A DNA stretch of 64,000 bases from Terrabacter sp. Root85 (GTDB taxonomy: Bacteria; Actinomycetota; Actinomycetes; Actinomycetales; Dermatophilaceae): positions 670,056-734,055 of the forward strand of contig NZ_LMIW01000008.1 in the NCBI RefSeq assembly GCF_001429185.1. The letters are read 5' to 3'. The translations under genes and the position numbers were made by a program. The notes beneath the pieces are model-generated. The model worked only from the letters and a program-made list of their open reading frames with translations, ran no database searches and was not told the DNA's origin. Below are positions 26,505 through 35,836 of the stretch, one piece after another. Each line of letters starts with the position of its first letter. The first letter of the stretch is position 1.

Positions 26505-26738
26505 TCAGACCACGGCCAGGGTGGAGGCACCCTCCCGGTCGACGCGACGGACGCCGACGAGCTCGAGGGCGAGCGACTGCACCTTCAGCAGGATGCCGAA
26601 GAGCGCCGACTGGTCCAGCTCGCCCTCGAGGGAGGTCCGGCTGCCCTCGGTCGCCGTGATGGTCATCCCTCCGAAGGCGGCCCGTGCCGCCGTTCCGAGA
26701 CGACCTTCGACCGTGATGACGTATCGCACCGGCTTCAC
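26505..26738 (-). CDS. Small protein, paralogue of the one at 29643 (unknown function)
   Basis: This 77-residue protein reads YVITVEGRLGTAARAAFGGM near the start and then TSLEGELDQSALFGILLKVQSLALELVGVRRV. It aligns along its length with the protein at 29643 (YEVRVAGTIG..AAREAF, ...LAGELDQAGLHGVIERIASLGLELVDIRRR), so the two are paralogues. The pattern of alternating beta and helix with a conserved G-E/x-L-D-Q suggests a small alpha/beta domain, perhaps a dimerising or ligand-binding module. GTG 26738 was chosen because AGGAGG lies nine bases upstream and it gives the same length as the paralogue; the frame is open back to a GTG at 26846 that overlaps the LuxR stop, so a longer product cannot be excluded. 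Confidence 0.68.
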   Translation of the reverse strand: MKPVRYVITVEGRLGTAARAAFGGMTITATEGSRTSLEGELDQSALFGILLKVQSLALELVGVRRVDREGASTLAVV

Positions 26739-26842
26739 CTCGGGGGCCTCCTGCTCCGCGCTCTGGGCGAGCGCCGAACTGCGCTGCGCGCCTCGGAAAC
26801 CATACGTACCCGCCCGCGTCGCGGATCGGTCCGAGGCGCGCC

Positions 26843-29431
26843 TCACAGCAACCGGAGCTCGCGCCCCCTCGCCACGGCGTCACGTCGTCGCGCGACACCG
26901 AGCTTGCGGTAGACGGCCGCGACGTGCGTCTTGACGGTGTTCGTGGAGACGCACAGCTCGTCGGCGATCTCGGCCACCGACATCATGGTCGTGAGCCAGC
27001 GCAGGACCGACAGCTCACGATCGGTGAGCGACTCGGGAAGGCCGGTCCGGGGCGTCGGGTGTTCGGCGGCCCTGTCGTGCAGCGGGACCGGCCACCGCTC
27101 CGCGAGCGTGTCGTGGCGGGTGATGAGGGAGAAGAGCCGGGGAGCAGCCTCGACGAAGGGCAGCACGACGTCCGCGCTCCGGCCGAGGTCGATGGCGTAC
27201 ACCGCCTGTTCGACGGCGCGCCTCTCGTCGCCGGCCGCCAGGGCCACCTCGGAGCCGACGAGCACGGCCTCGACGAGCGCCGGCAGCGCGGGTGCCGGCG
27301 CGCTGGCGGTGATGACCCGACGCACGAGGCGTTCGGCGCTGCGGAGGTCCCCGTCGGCCAGCTCCGCCCGCGCTCGGGCGATCTCGAAGAGGTTCGACAG
27401 GTGCTCGTTGGGGTCCGTGGCGGCCGGGTCCGAGGGTCGTTCCGGCCGCCCGGACAGGCTGGCCAGCTCCGCCGCCATGGCCTGGGCGACGGCCACGAGG
27501 TTGAAGGCGCCGGGTGACGACAGGGACCGGTCTCCGACGAGGAGCGACCGCGCCGGTCCGTAGCGACCGGCCGCCTGGAGCGCCTTGGCGCGCAGGAGCG
27601 TCACGGTGCCCCACAGCGCGGGGTCGGCCTCGGGGTCGAGCGCCCGCGTGGCGCGGTCCGTCGCCACGTCGAACTCGTCGATCCGACCGCGTGTGACGGC
27701 GACCTCGGCGGCGGCGACGAAGTGCGCCGCCGTGTGCCGACCGGTCAGTCGTGGGTGTTCCCGAAGCAGCCGGTCGCCGTATGCCACGTGGTCCTCGGCC
27801 CTGGCCACGCGACCCAGCGAGCAGTGCTGGATCCCGAGCAGCCCCGTGCACTCCAGGGCGAGGGGCGTCATGCCGAGACGTCGAGCGTCCACGAGGGCGG
27901 CTGTCAGGTGCTCGACGGCGGCGTCCTCGTGCCCTCGCCAGACGGCCGACGCTCCGATCCGGCTCCGGGCGAAGACTCCGAAGGGCCCGTCCGGGTCCGT
28001 CGCCAGCATCCGTCCGGCCACCACGTCGGCGGTGTCGACGTCCCCGTCGCACGTGGCGAGGACGAGTCTGGCGAAGTCGGCCAACAGGTCGGTGTCGCTG
28101 GTCACCTCCGCCGGATGCCAGGGCCCGAGCATGGCCCTCAGTGAAGCCACGTCGCCGGTGGCGGCGGCGACGGCAGCCCGGGCCGCGGCCTTCGAGGAGC
28201 CGGCAGGGCCGTCGTCCACCGGCTGAGACCACGGGGCGCGGAGGAGGCCGTGGACGTCGCCGATGGAACGTTCGCCGTCGCCGAGGAACAGCCGCGCAAA
28301 GGCCCCGCGACGCAGGAGGTCGGCCGCGAGCGACCAGTCGTGTGCCCGGAGCGCGTGGTGCAGGGCCTCGATGACGTTGCCCTCCCCGTCGTGCCATCGT
28401 GCGGCTCGGGCGTCCACCAGTCGCCGCGCATCGAGGGTCTCGCTGGACAGGAGATGGACGAGGACCTCGCGCATGAGGGGGTGGTACCGGTACCAGCCCA
28501 CCTCGTCGGGCAGCGGGGACACGAACGAGTTGGACTGCGCGAGCCGCTCGAGGACCAGGGCGCTGCCCGCCTCGGCACAGACGGCGTCGGCCAGGGAGCC
28601 ACAGATCACCTCGCACGCACTCGTGCGGATGAGGAGGCGTCGGGACCGGGCGTCGAGCGTGGCGAGCACCTCCTCGAGGAGGAACTCGCCGATGCTGCCG
28701 CGGTCCATGGCGAACGCCGTCACGAAGGCCTCCGGCTCCTCGGCGGCCTCCATGCGGACCATCGAGAGGCGCAGTGCCGCCACCCAGCCCTCGGTGCGCT
28801 CGACCAGGAGCGTTCGGGCGGACGGGGCGATGTCGAGGGCGTGCGTCCGCAGCAGGTCGTCCACCTCGCTGACGGTCATGGCCAGGTCGAGGGCGCGCAG
28901 CTCGGACAGTCGTCCGTCCATCCGGTACCGGTGGAGCGGCAGGATGGGGTCGCTGCGTGCGGCCATGAGGATGTGGAGCCCGGGAAGCGGGTGGCGGACG
29001 AGCGCGTCGAGCTGGCCGATCAGGCCCAGGTCGGCGAGGACGTGGGCGTCGTCGAGCACGAGGTACAGCGGCTCGCGGTCCGACACGGTGGCAGCGAGCA
29101 GCTCGCGCACCTCGTCCGCCGGCGGTCTCTGCACGCCGGCCGAGCCCGGTTGCCCGGCGAGACCGACCTCCTCGAGCGACTCACCGACGAGCGCCCAGAA
29201 GGCCGCAGGGGTGTTGTCGTCGCGTTCGAGCGACACCCAGGCCGTGCGTTCCCCACGATGTCGGACCCATTCGCTGAGCAGCACCGTCTTGCCGGACGCC
29301 GCTCCGGCGGCGACCACTGTCAGCGGTCGCTCGAGGGCGGAGTCCAGGGCCGAGACGAGGCGTGGTCGTGGCACGTGTCGGGAGGGGAGGGGCGGCACGA
29401 CGAACCTGCGCGCCCGAAACTTCGAGTACAA
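26843..29431 (-). CDS. Large ATP-binding LuxR-family regulator (MalT/LAL type)
   Basis: The 862-residue protein begins with the KFRARRFVVPPLPSRHVPRPRL element usual for this family, then an NTPase domain with P-loop VVAAGAASGKT (about 39-49) and Walker B LYLVLDDAH (near 123). A long helical TPR-like region covers about 330-780, and a C-terminal LuxR helix-turn-helix covers about 795-860 (LTDRELSVLRWLTTMMSVAEIADEL, then STNTVKTHVAAVYRKLGV). Such proteins are ATP-dependent activators that sense small molecules or inhibitory partners through the TPR region. The start is a TTG at 29431 with GGGAG upstream; a later GTG is possible. Two small paralogues lie on either side, and divergently a sulfatase cluster follows, which is the likely target set (inference). 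Confidence 0.88.
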   Translation of the reverse strand: MYSKFRARRFVVPPLPSRHVPRPRLVSALDSALERPLTVVAAGAASGKTVLLSEWVRHRGERTAWVSLERDDNTPAAFWALVGESLEEVGLAGQPGSAGVQRPPADEVRELLAATVSDREPLYLVLDDAHVLADLGLIGQLDALVRHPLPGLHILMAARSDPILPLHRYRMDGRLSELRALDLAMTVSEVDDLLRTHALDIAPSARTLLVERTEGWVAALRLSMVRMEAAEEPEAFVTAFAMDRGSIGEFLLEEVLATLDARSRRLLIRTSACEVICGSLADAVCAEAGSALVLERLAQSNSFVSPLPDEVGWYRYHPLMREVLVHLLSSETLDARRLVDARAARWHDGEGNVIEALHHALRAHDWSLAADLLRRGAFARLFLGDGERSIGDVHGLLRAPWSQPVDDGPAGSSKAAARAAVAAATGDVASLRAMLGPWHPAEVTSDTDLLADFARLVLATCDGDVDTADVVAGRMLATDPDGPFGVFARSRIGASAVWRGHEDAAVEHLTAALVDARRLGMTPLALECTGLLGIQHCSLGRVARAEDHVAYGDRLLREHPRLTGRHTAAHFVAAAEVAVTRGRIDEFDVATDRATRALDPEADPALWGTVTLLRAKALQAAGRYGPARSLLVGDRSLSSPGAFNLVAVAQAMAAELASLSGRPERPSDPAATDPNEHLSNLFEIARARAELADGDLRSAERLVRRVITASAPAPALPALVEAVLVGSEVALAAGDERRAVEQAVYAIDLGRSADVVLPFVEAAPRLFSLITRHDTLAERWPVPLHDRAAEHPTPRTGLPESLTDRELSVLRWLTTMMSVAEIADELCVSTNTVKTHVAAVYRKLGVARRRDAVARGRELRLL

Positions 29432-29642
29432 CCCACCACTCCCGACCCTGTGTTGGTGGACACGGCGCAGCCGGTGGCACGACCGGTTGCCTGTCAGCAG
29501 CGTAGGCCACGCGAGCGCCGTTCGGCCCGTCGAGAGACCTCCCGCAGTGGCCGCGGAACCGGCGGCTCATGCCGCAAGGGTGAGCCGGTCGGGGCTGCGC
29601 TGGTCCACGCTGACAGGTGCGCGACGTGGAGGAGGTCGAGCC

Positions 29643-29870
29643 GTGGGTCTGTCCAAGGACTACGAGGTGCGCGTGGCCGGCACCATCGGGCCGGCAGCAC
29701 GCGAGGCCTTTGCCGACCTCGAGATCACGGTGGAGCCCGGATCGACCGTGCTGGCGGGCGAGCTGGACCAAGCAGGTCTGCACGGCGTCATCGAGCGCAT
29801 CGCCTCGCTGGGCCTCGAGCTGGTGGACATCCGGCGAAGAACGGCCGACGGCGAGTTCCCTTGGCCCTGA
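29643..29870 (+). CDS. Small protein, paralogue of the one at 26505 (unknown function)
   Basis: The 75-residue product starts at GTG 29643, with GGAGGAGG eight bases upstream. It contains the same core as its paralogue at 26505: YEVRVAGTIGPAAREAF, then VLAGELDQAGLHGVIERIASLGLELVDIRRR. This core recurs as a stand-alone small protein in actinobacteria, and I know of no assigned function. It is the first gene on this strand after the LuxR promoter region (211 bases) and is 38 bases ahead of the DUF6325/SHOCT gene, so it probably heads that unit. A role as signal, chaperone or inhibitor for the regulator is only a hypothesis. Confidence 0.75.
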   Translation: MGLSKDYEVRVAGTIGPAAREAFADLEITVEPGSTVLAGELDQAGLHGVIERIASLGLELVDIRRRTADGEFPWP

Positions 29871-29908
29871 GACCCGCTCGCGGGTCGTCACACGAGAACG
29901 AGGACAAC

Positions 29909-30520
29909 ATGGGACCGATCCACTATGTGATGGTCGCGTTCGACCAACCAGACTTCCACGGCCGCCTGGCGCAGGAGCTCGCCGTGCTCGTCGACGCCGG
30001 GGCGGTGCGACTGCTCGACCTCGTCTTTGTCAGTCGCGCCGCCGACGGCGCGGTGTCGATCCTGGAGGTGGATGCGCTCCCGGTCGACGCAGACGCGTAC
30101 GACGATGTCGAGGGCGAGTTCGGTGGCCTCGTCAGCGACGCGGACCTCGACCAGGTGGCCGACCTCCTCGAGCCGGACACCGCCGGTGCGCTCCTCGTCT
30201 GGGAGAACACGTGGGCCGAGCGGTTCGTCTCGGCTCTCGCCGAGACCGGCGGCGTCGTCGTCGACGAGGGCTTCGTCCCCGTCGAGACGATGGAGACCGC
30301 ACTGATGCGCCGCCGGGCCCGGATGGGCCAGCAGGAGCAGGAGGCCGGCGCCTACGAGGCACAGGCGATGGCCGCCGCGACGCCGCCACCTCCCGTGTCG
30401 CCGACCACCGGCGCGCCGAGCCTCATCGACCAGCTCCGCGAGCTCGGGCAGCTGCGGGACGACGGCGTGCTGACGGCGGAGGAGTTCGCCGTCCAGAAGG
30501 CTCGCCTGCTCAACGCGTGA
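29909..30520 (+). CDS. DUF6325-family protein with C-terminal SHOCT domain
   Basis: The 203-residue protein begins MGPIHYVMVAFDQPDFHGRL, typical of DUF6325, an acidic alpha/beta domain of about 135 residues with the segment LLVWENTWAERFVSALAE. An Ala/Gln-rich linker follows, and the last 35 residues form a SHOCT domain (LIDQLRELGQLRDDGVLTAEEFAVQKARLL), a short helical pair thought to mediate oligomerisation. Proteins of this type are common in actinobacteria and lack assigned activity; the fold may bind a partner or a membrane. ATG 29909 is the only good start. It stands between the small paralogue and the sulfatase on the same strand and may be part of the same unit. Confidence 0.8.
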   Translation: MGPIHYVMVAFDQPDFHGRLAQELAVLVDAGAVRLLDLVFVSRAADGAVSILEVDALPVDADAYDDVEGEFGGLVSDADLDQVADLLEPDTAGALLVWENTWAERFVSALAETGGVVVDEGFVPVETMETALMRRRARMGQQEQEAGAYEAQAMAAATPPPPVSPTTGAPSLIDQLRELGQLRDDGVLTAEEFAVQKARLLNA

Positions 30521-30628
30521 TCGGTCCGCCGCGTCGACGAGGGCGCCTCATCCCGGTCGGGTGAGGTGGCGGGTGCGACGCCACCGGATCGTGGTCACAG
30601 GTCATCCATCAGCCGAAGGAGTGCCGCC

Positions 30629-32167
30629 ATGCCCGACTCGAAGCCGAACATCCTCGTCATCTGGGGTGATGACATCGGGATCACCAACCTCAGCTGCTAC
30701 AGCGACGGGCTGATGGGCTACCGGACCCCCAACATCGACCGGCTCGCCGACGAGGGAATGCGCTTCACCGACTCCTACGGCGAGCAGTCCTGCACCGCCG
30801 GGCGGGCGGCCTTCATCACCGGGCAGAGCGTCTACCGCACGGGCATGAGCAAGGTCGGCGTCCCGGGCGTCGAAGTCGGCCTCGCGGCGGAGGACGTCAC
30901 GATCGCCGAGGTCCTCAAGCCGATGGGCTACGCCACGGGTCAGTTCGGCAAGAACCACCTCGGGGACCTCAACAAGTACCTCCCGACCGCCCACGGCTTC
31001 GACGAGTTCTTCGGCAACCTCTACCACCTCAACGCGGAGGAGGAGCCGGAGCTGCCCGACTTCCCGAAGGAGGAGGACTTCCCCCGGCTCTACAACCTCC
31101 AGCTCCCGCGAGGCGTCATCCGCTCATCGGCCACGGACGAGGACACCGGCGAGGTCGACCCGAAGTTCGGTCCGCACGGCAAGCAGCAGATCGAGGACAC
31201 CGGCCGACTGACGAAGAAGCGGATGGAGACGATCGACGACGAGACGGCGGACGCCTGCATCGACTTCATCCGGCGCCAGCACGAGGCCGAGACGCCCTTC
31301 TTCGTCTGGATGAACTTCACCCACATGCACCTGCGCACCCACACCAAGCCGGAGAGCATCGGTCAGGCGGGGCGCTGGCAGTCGCCGTACCACGACACGA
31401 TGATCGACCACGACCGCAACGTCGGCCAGCTGCTCGACCTGCTCGACGAGCTCGGCATCGCCGACGACACGATCGTCATCTACAGCACCGACAACGGCCC
31501 GCACGGCAACACCTGGCCCGACGGAGCCACGACCCCCTTCCGCAGCGAGAAGGACACGAACTGGGAAGGTGCCTTCCGGGTGCCCGAGCTGATCCGGTGG
31601 CCCGGGCACATCCCGGCGGGCGTGGTCTCCAACGAGATCATCCAGCACCACGACTGGCTGCCGACGTTCGCCGCCGCCGCGGGTGAGCCCGAGATCGTCG
31701 AGAAGCTCAAGCAGGGGCACGACCTCGGCGGGACGACGTTCAAGGTGCACATCGACGGTTACAACCTGTTGCCCTACCTCACGGGCGAGGTCGACAGGAG
31801 CCCACGCCAGGGGATGATCTACTTCTCCGACGACGCCGACGTGCTCGGCATCCGCTTCGACAACTGGAAGATCGTCTTCATGGAGCAGCGCAAGACGGGA
31901 ACGCTCGGCATCTGGTTCGAGCCGTTCACCGAGCTGCGCATCCCGAAGCTGTTCAACCTGCGCACCGACCCGTTCGAGCGGGCCGACCAGACGTCCAACA
32001 CCTACTACGACTGGTTCCTCGACCACGACTTCATCGCCGCCTACGGCACGGCCATCGCGACGGTCTTTCTCGAGACGTTCAAGGAGTTCCCGCCGCGGCA
32101 CGAGCCGGCGTCGTTCACGATCGACCACGCCGTCAAGAAGCTGCACGCCTTCCTCGGCAGCAGCTGA
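30629..32167 (+). CDS. Cytosolic arylsulfatase-family enzyme
   Basis: The 512-residue protein has no signal peptide. It carries the type I sulfatase signature at Cys55-T-A-G-R, where Cys55 is converted to the catalytic formylglycine. Metal ligands are visible as Asp14-Asp15 (WGDDIG) and Asp288-Asn289 (STDNGPHGN), and the GKNHLGD element with Lys108 and His110 is intact. It hydrolyses a sulfate (or possibly phosphate/phosphonate) ester; the substrate is unknown. The formylglycine-generating enzyme needed for activation is encoded two genes downstream. ATG 30629 is supported by AAGGAG seven bases upstream. Sulfate released inside the cell would enter assimilation. Confidence 0.92.
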   Translation: MPDSKPNILVIWGDDIGITNLSCYSDGLMGYRTPNIDRLADEGMRFTDSYGEQSCTAGRAAFITGQSVYRTGMSKVGVPGVEVGLAAEDVTIAEVLKPMGYATGQFGKNHLGDLNKYLPTAHGFDEFFGNLYHLNAEEEPELPDFPKEEDFPRLYNLQLPRGVIRSSATDEDTGEVDPKFGPHGKQQIEDTGRLTKKRMETIDDETADACIDFIRRQHEAETPFFVWMNFTHMHLRTHTKPESIGQAGRWQSPYHDTMIDHDRNVGQLLDLLDELGIADDTIVIYSTDNGPHGNTWPDGATTPFRSEKDTNWEGAFRVPELIRWPGHIPAGVVSNEIIQHHDWLPTFAAAAGEPEIVEKLKQGHDLGGTTFKVHIDGYNLLPYLTGEVDRSPRQGMIYFSDDADVLGIRFDNWKIVFMEQRKTGTLGIWFEPFTELRIPKLFNLRTDPFERADQTSNTYYDWFLDHDFIAAYGTAIATVFLETFKEFPPRHEPASFTIDHAVKKLHAFLGSS

Positions 32168-32192
32168 GCCGCCGGGAACGTCGGGAGTGGAC

Positions 32193-33128
32193 ATGCCTCT
32201 TCGGAGCTGGCGTGACGGGGGCGCCCGGACGGCGATCACCGCGTTCGTCGACCGTGTCACGCAGGAGGGCGGTCCGGACTTCGTCGAGCCCGCAGCCCGC
32301 GTCGCCGTCTTCGACAACGACGGCACCCTGTGGTGCGAGAAGCCGATGCCGATCCAGCTCGACTTCACGATCCAGCGACTGGGCGAGCTGGCCGAGGAGG
32401 ACCCGTCACTGCGTGACGAGCAACCCTTCAAGGCCGCCTGGGAGAAGGACGTGCACTGGCTCGGCGCGGCGATGGTCAAGCACTACCACGGTGACGACGG
32501 GGACCTGCACCTGCTCATGGGTGCGGTGACGCGGGCCTTCGACGCGGTCACCGTCGAGGAGTACGACGCGCGGGTGCTGTCCTTCTTCGACCGGGCCAGC
32601 CACCCGACCCTCGGGCTGCCCTACCGCGGCTGCGCCTACCAGCCGATGGTGGAGCTTCTCGAGCACCTCGAGGAGCACGGGTTCACGACCTACATCGCCT
32701 CCGGCGGTGACCGGGACTTCATGCGCCCCGTCGCGGGCGACCTCTACGGCGTGCCGCCGGAACGTGTCATCGGCAGTGCCCTCGGGCTCACCTACGTCCC
32801 CGAGGGCCCGACGACGAGTCTCGTCTACAAGGCCGCGATGGACTTCTTCGACGACGGCCCCGAGAAGCCGGTGCGCATCTGGAGCCGCATCGGTCGTCGC
32901 CCGATCCTGTCGGTCGGCAACTCGAACGGTGATCTCCCGATGCTGGCGTTCGGCGGCACGGCCGAGACGTCAACGCTCCGGCTGCTCCTGCTGCACGACG
33001 ACGACGAGCGGGAGTTCGACTACGTCGCAGGCGCCGAGCAGGCGCTCGAGACGGCCAGGCAGCAGGATTGGACCGTGATCAGCATGAAGGACGACTGGGC
33101 CGAGGTCTTCGCGGGAGCCGGCCCGTGA
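32193..33128 (+). CDS. HAD-superfamily phosphatase, PSP-like
   Basis: The 311-residue protein contains HAD motif I as Asp41-N-D43-G-T (VAVFDNDGTLW), motif II near YIASGGDRDFMRPVA, and motifs III/IV around LVYKAAMDFF and SVGNSNGDLPML, the layout of phosphoserine-phosphatase-like HAD enzymes. It cleaves a phosphate monoester in the cytosol. It sits between the sulfatase and the formylglycine-generating enzyme, overlapping the latter by GTGA, so it may process the dephosphorylatable part of the same substrate or act on an intermediate. ATG 32193 is preferred over GTG 32187, which overlaps the GGGAG ribosome site. Confidence 0.87.
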   Translation: MPLRSWRDGGARTAITAFVDRVTQEGGPDFVEPAARVAVFDNDGTLWCEKPMPIQLDFTIQRLGELAEEDPSLRDEQPFKAAWEKDVHWLGAAMVKHYHGDDGDLHLLMGAVTRAFDAVTVEEYDARVLSFFDRASHPTLGLPYRGCAYQPMVELLEHLEEHGFTTYIASGGDRDFMRPVAGDLYGVPPERVIGSALGLTYVPEGPTTSLVYKAAMDFFDDGPEKPVRIWSRIGRRPILSVGNSNGDLPMLAFGGTAETSTLRLLLLHDDDEREFDYVAGAEQALETARQQDWTVISMKDDWAEVFAGAGP

Positions 33129-34114
33129 CGGTGGATGTGGAGATCGGGCTGTCCTGGGTCCCGTCCCAGACGTATGCCATGGGCTCAGACGAGCACTACG
33201 CCGAGGAGGCGCCGTCCCACCCGGTCACCGTCGACGGTTTCTGGATCTCGCCGACCCAGGTGACCAACGCGTCGTTCGCCGCGTTCGTCGACGCGACGGG
33301 CTACGTCACCGTCGCCGAACGACCGCTGGACCCGGCCGACTTCCCGGGCGCACCGCCGGACAACCTGCGGGCCGGGTCGATGGTCTTCACCGGCACCCCG
33401 GGCCCGGTGGACCTGCGGCACATCAACCTCTGGTGGACCTGGACCCCGGGCGCCTGCTGGCGGCGGCCCGACGGGCCCCACTCAGGTCTCGACGGACTCG
33501 AGGACCATCCGGTGGTCCACGTCGCCCACGAGGACGCGGAGGCGTATGCCGCGTGGGCCAGTTCGGCGCTGCCCACCGAGGCCGAGTGGGAGGCCGCGGC
33601 CCGCGGCGGTCTGGACGGCGCGCGTTTCGTGTGGGGGGACCAGCCCGAGCCGGCAGGGGAGGCCCTGGCCAACTACTGGCACGGGGACTTCCCTTGGCGC
33701 GCTGAACCGGGCTACGGCACGACCCGACCGGTGGGCTCCTTCGCGCCCAACGCATACGGCCTCTACGACCTGGCTGGCAACGTGTGGGAGTGGACGTCTG
33801 ACTGGTACGCGACGGGGCACGCCGGTGAGCCGGACCCGAAGCCGTGCTGCGTGCCTCGCAACCCGCGCGGGCCCGACGTCGAGGCGAGCTTCGACGCGAG
33901 GCAGCCGCAGTTCCGCATCCCACGCAAGGTGATCAAGGGCGGCTCGTTCCTCTGCGCCGACTCCTACTGTCTGCGCTACCGCCCGGCGGCACGGCGGCCG
34001 CAGATGGTCGACACCGGCATGAGCCACATCGGCTTCCGCGTGGTTCGGCGTCAGCCGGCTGTCCCCGAGTCCGGACGGGCGATGCTGCCGCTCGCAAGCC
34101 CGACGGCGCCGTGA
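33125..34114 (+). CDS. Formylglycine-generating enzyme (sulfatase-modifying factor)
   Basis: The 329-residue protein is a SUMF1/FGE-family enzyme. It shows MGSDEHYAEEAPSHPVTVDGFWI near the start, ALPTEAEWEAAARGG, NVWEWTSDWY and, near the end, KVIKGGSFLCADSYCLRYRPAAR. In that last element Cys277 and Cys282 are the copper-binding, oxygen-activating pair of aerobic FGEs, so the enzyme should be active. It oxidises the sulfatase cysteine to formylglycine in the cytosol before folding. The start GTG 33125 overlaps the HAD stop, which ties the genes together translationally. Its C-terminus has about 20 residues beyond the usual fold. The substrate is very likely the sulfatase at 30629. Confidence 0.92.
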   Translation: MTVDVEIGLSWVPSQTYAMGSDEHYAEEAPSHPVTVDGFWISPTQVTNASFAAFVDATGYVTVAERPLDPADFPGAPPDNLRAGSMVFTGTPGPVDLRHINLWWTWTPGACWRRPDGPHSGLDGLEDHPVVHVAHEDAEAYAAWASSALPTEAEWEAAARGGLDGARFVWGDQPEPAGEALANYWHGDFPWRAEPGYGTTRPVGSFAPNAYGLYDLAGNVWEWTSDWYATGHAGEPDPKPCCVPRNPRGPDVEASFDARQPQFRIPRKVIKGGSFLCADSYCLRYRPAARRPQMVDTGMSHIGFRVVRRQPAVPESGRAMLPLASPTAP

Positions 34115-34237
34115 GGGTGGCCGACGTGGCCCCGTGACCTCGTCCGGTTGGGCCGGTGGTGCGCCGGTCCGGGCCCGACTCGGGTTCGTCGGGCCCTGCA
34201 CGGGGTACGACGAGCAGGAGGCGGACGAAGGGGCAGC

Positions 34238-35836
34238 GTGACGACGACGGATGCAGTGGTCATCGGCAGTGGACCCAACGGGCTCGTGGCGGCCAACCTC
34301 CTCGTCGACGCCGGATGGTCGGTCGTCGTGCTCGAGGAGCAGGACCGGCCGGGGGGAGCGGTGTCCAGCGACGACGCCGTCGCGGCCGGGCACGTGCACG
34401 ACACCTTCAGCTCCTTCTACCCCCTGGCCGCTGCGTCGCCGACGATCCGCGGGCTCCGTCTCGAGGAGCACGGGCTCGAGTGGTCGCACGCCCCCTCCGT
34501 CCTCGGCCACTCCTTCGGTGACGGCCGGTGGGGGGTCCTGCACCGGGACCGGGCGGCCACCGCCTCGGCGCTCGACGAGGACGCACCCGGCGACGGCGAG
34601 GCGTGGCTGGCCCTCTGCGAGACGTGGGACCGCGTCGGCGACGACGTGCTGCGTGGACTCCTCAGCCCCTTCCCACCCGTGCGCGGCGGCGCGGGTCTGG
34701 CCCGTCAGGTGCTCCGACCGGGCGGCCTGGAGCTGCTGCGCGAGATGACGATGCCGGCCCGCAGCCTGACCGAGCGGCTCTTCCGCGGGGAGGCGGCACG
34801 GATGCTCGTGGCAGGCAACGCCGGACACGCCGACATCGGTCTCGAGTCGCCGGGTTCGGCGGCCATGGGCCTGCTCCTCGCGCTGCTGGGCCAGTCCGTC
34901 GGCTTCCCCGTCCCACGCGGCGGGGCCGGCCGCCTGGCGGCGGCCATGGTGGGTCGGCTCGAGTCGCAGGGAGGCGAGCTCTGCCTCGGCGAGCGAGCCG
35001 AGGGCGTACGCGTTCAGGGCGGTCGCGCGGTCGCGGTGCGGACCGCGTCGCGCGAGATCCACGTACGCCGCGCCGTCCTCGCCGACGTGTCGGCGCCCGC
35101 CCTCTACGGGGGGCTCGTGCCGTGGGGTGTCCTGCCGTCACGACTGCGCCACCGGATGGCGCGATTCGAGTGGGACCCCTCCACCGTCAAGGTCGACTGG
35201 GCGCTCGACGGACCGGTCCCGTGGCAGGGCGCACCTGCTGCGGCTCCCGGCACGGTCCACGTCGCGGACTCGATGGATGAGATGACGCTGACCGGGGGAC
35301 AGGTGGCTGCCGGCCTCGTGCCCGACAAGCCCTTCCTCCTCGTCGGCCAGATGGGCGTCGCCGACGCCTCGAGAGTGCCGACCGGCGGAGAGGCTCTCTG
35401 GGCGTACACCCATGTGCCCCAACGGGTTCGGGGTGACGCGGCAGCCGGCCGGCCGAGGGTCCGCGAGGTGCGCGGCACGTGGGACGAGGGCGACCTCGAG
35501 GCGATGGCCGAACGCATCGAGCAGCGCATCGAGGACCGGGCACCCGGGTTCCGTGACCGCATCACGGCGAGACGGGTCCTCGGCCCGCGCGAGCTCGAGG
35601 CCCGCGACGCCAACCTCGTCGGGGGAGCCATCAACGGCGGCACTGCGGGACTCCAGCAGCAGCTCGTCTTCCGGCCCGTCGCCGGCTCCGGACGTGCCGA
35701 GACACCGGTCAAGGGCCTCTACCTCGCGTCCGCCTCGGCCCACCCGGGCGGCGGCGTCCACGGTGCGTGTGGCGCGAATGCCGCACGGGCCGCCCTGTGG
35801 CACCACAAGATCCAACTGCCCTGGAGGCGCACATGA
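34238..35836 (+). CDS. FAD-dependent oxidoreductase, phytoene desaturase-like
   Basis: The 532-residue protein begins DAVVIGSGPNGLVAANLLVDAGWSVVVLE, the dinucleotide-binding fold of the NAD(P)/FAD amine-oxidase-like family that includes phytoene dehydrogenases (CrtI-type), with a C-terminal GLYLASASAHPGGGVHGACG that matches the FAD-binding end of that family. The substrate may be a carotenoid, a steroid or another polyene; carotenoid genes are not seen nearby, so this is open. GTG 34238 has GAAGGGG upstream. It reads into a SRPBCC protein with an ATGA overlap, so the two are translated together. The gap of 123 bases after the FGE leaves room for a promoter. Confidence 0.85.
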   Translation: MTTTDAVVIGSGPNGLVAANLLVDAGWSVVVLEEQDRPGGAVSSDDAVAAGHVHDTFSSFYPLAAASPTIRGLRLEEHGLEWSHAPSVLGHSFGDGRWGVLHRDRAATASALDEDAPGDGEAWLALCETWDRVGDDVLRGLLSPFPPVRGGAGLARQVLRPGGLELLREMTMPARSLTERLFRGEAARMLVAGNAGHADIGLESPGSAAMGLLLALLGQSVGFPVPRGGAGRLAAAMVGRLESQGGELCLGERAEGVRVQGGRAVAVRTASREIHVRRAVLADVSAPALYGGLVPWGVLPSRLRHRMARFEWDPSTVKVDWALDGPVPWQGAPAAAPGTVHVADSMDEMTLTGGQVAAGLVPDKPFLLVGQMGVADASRVPTGGEALWAYTHVPQRVRGDAAAGRPRVREVRGTWDEGDLEAMAERIEQRIEDRAPGFRDRITARRVLGPRELEARDANLVGGAINGGTAGLQQQLVFRPVAGSGRAETPVKGLYLASASAHPGGGVHGACGANAARAALWHHKIQLPWRRT

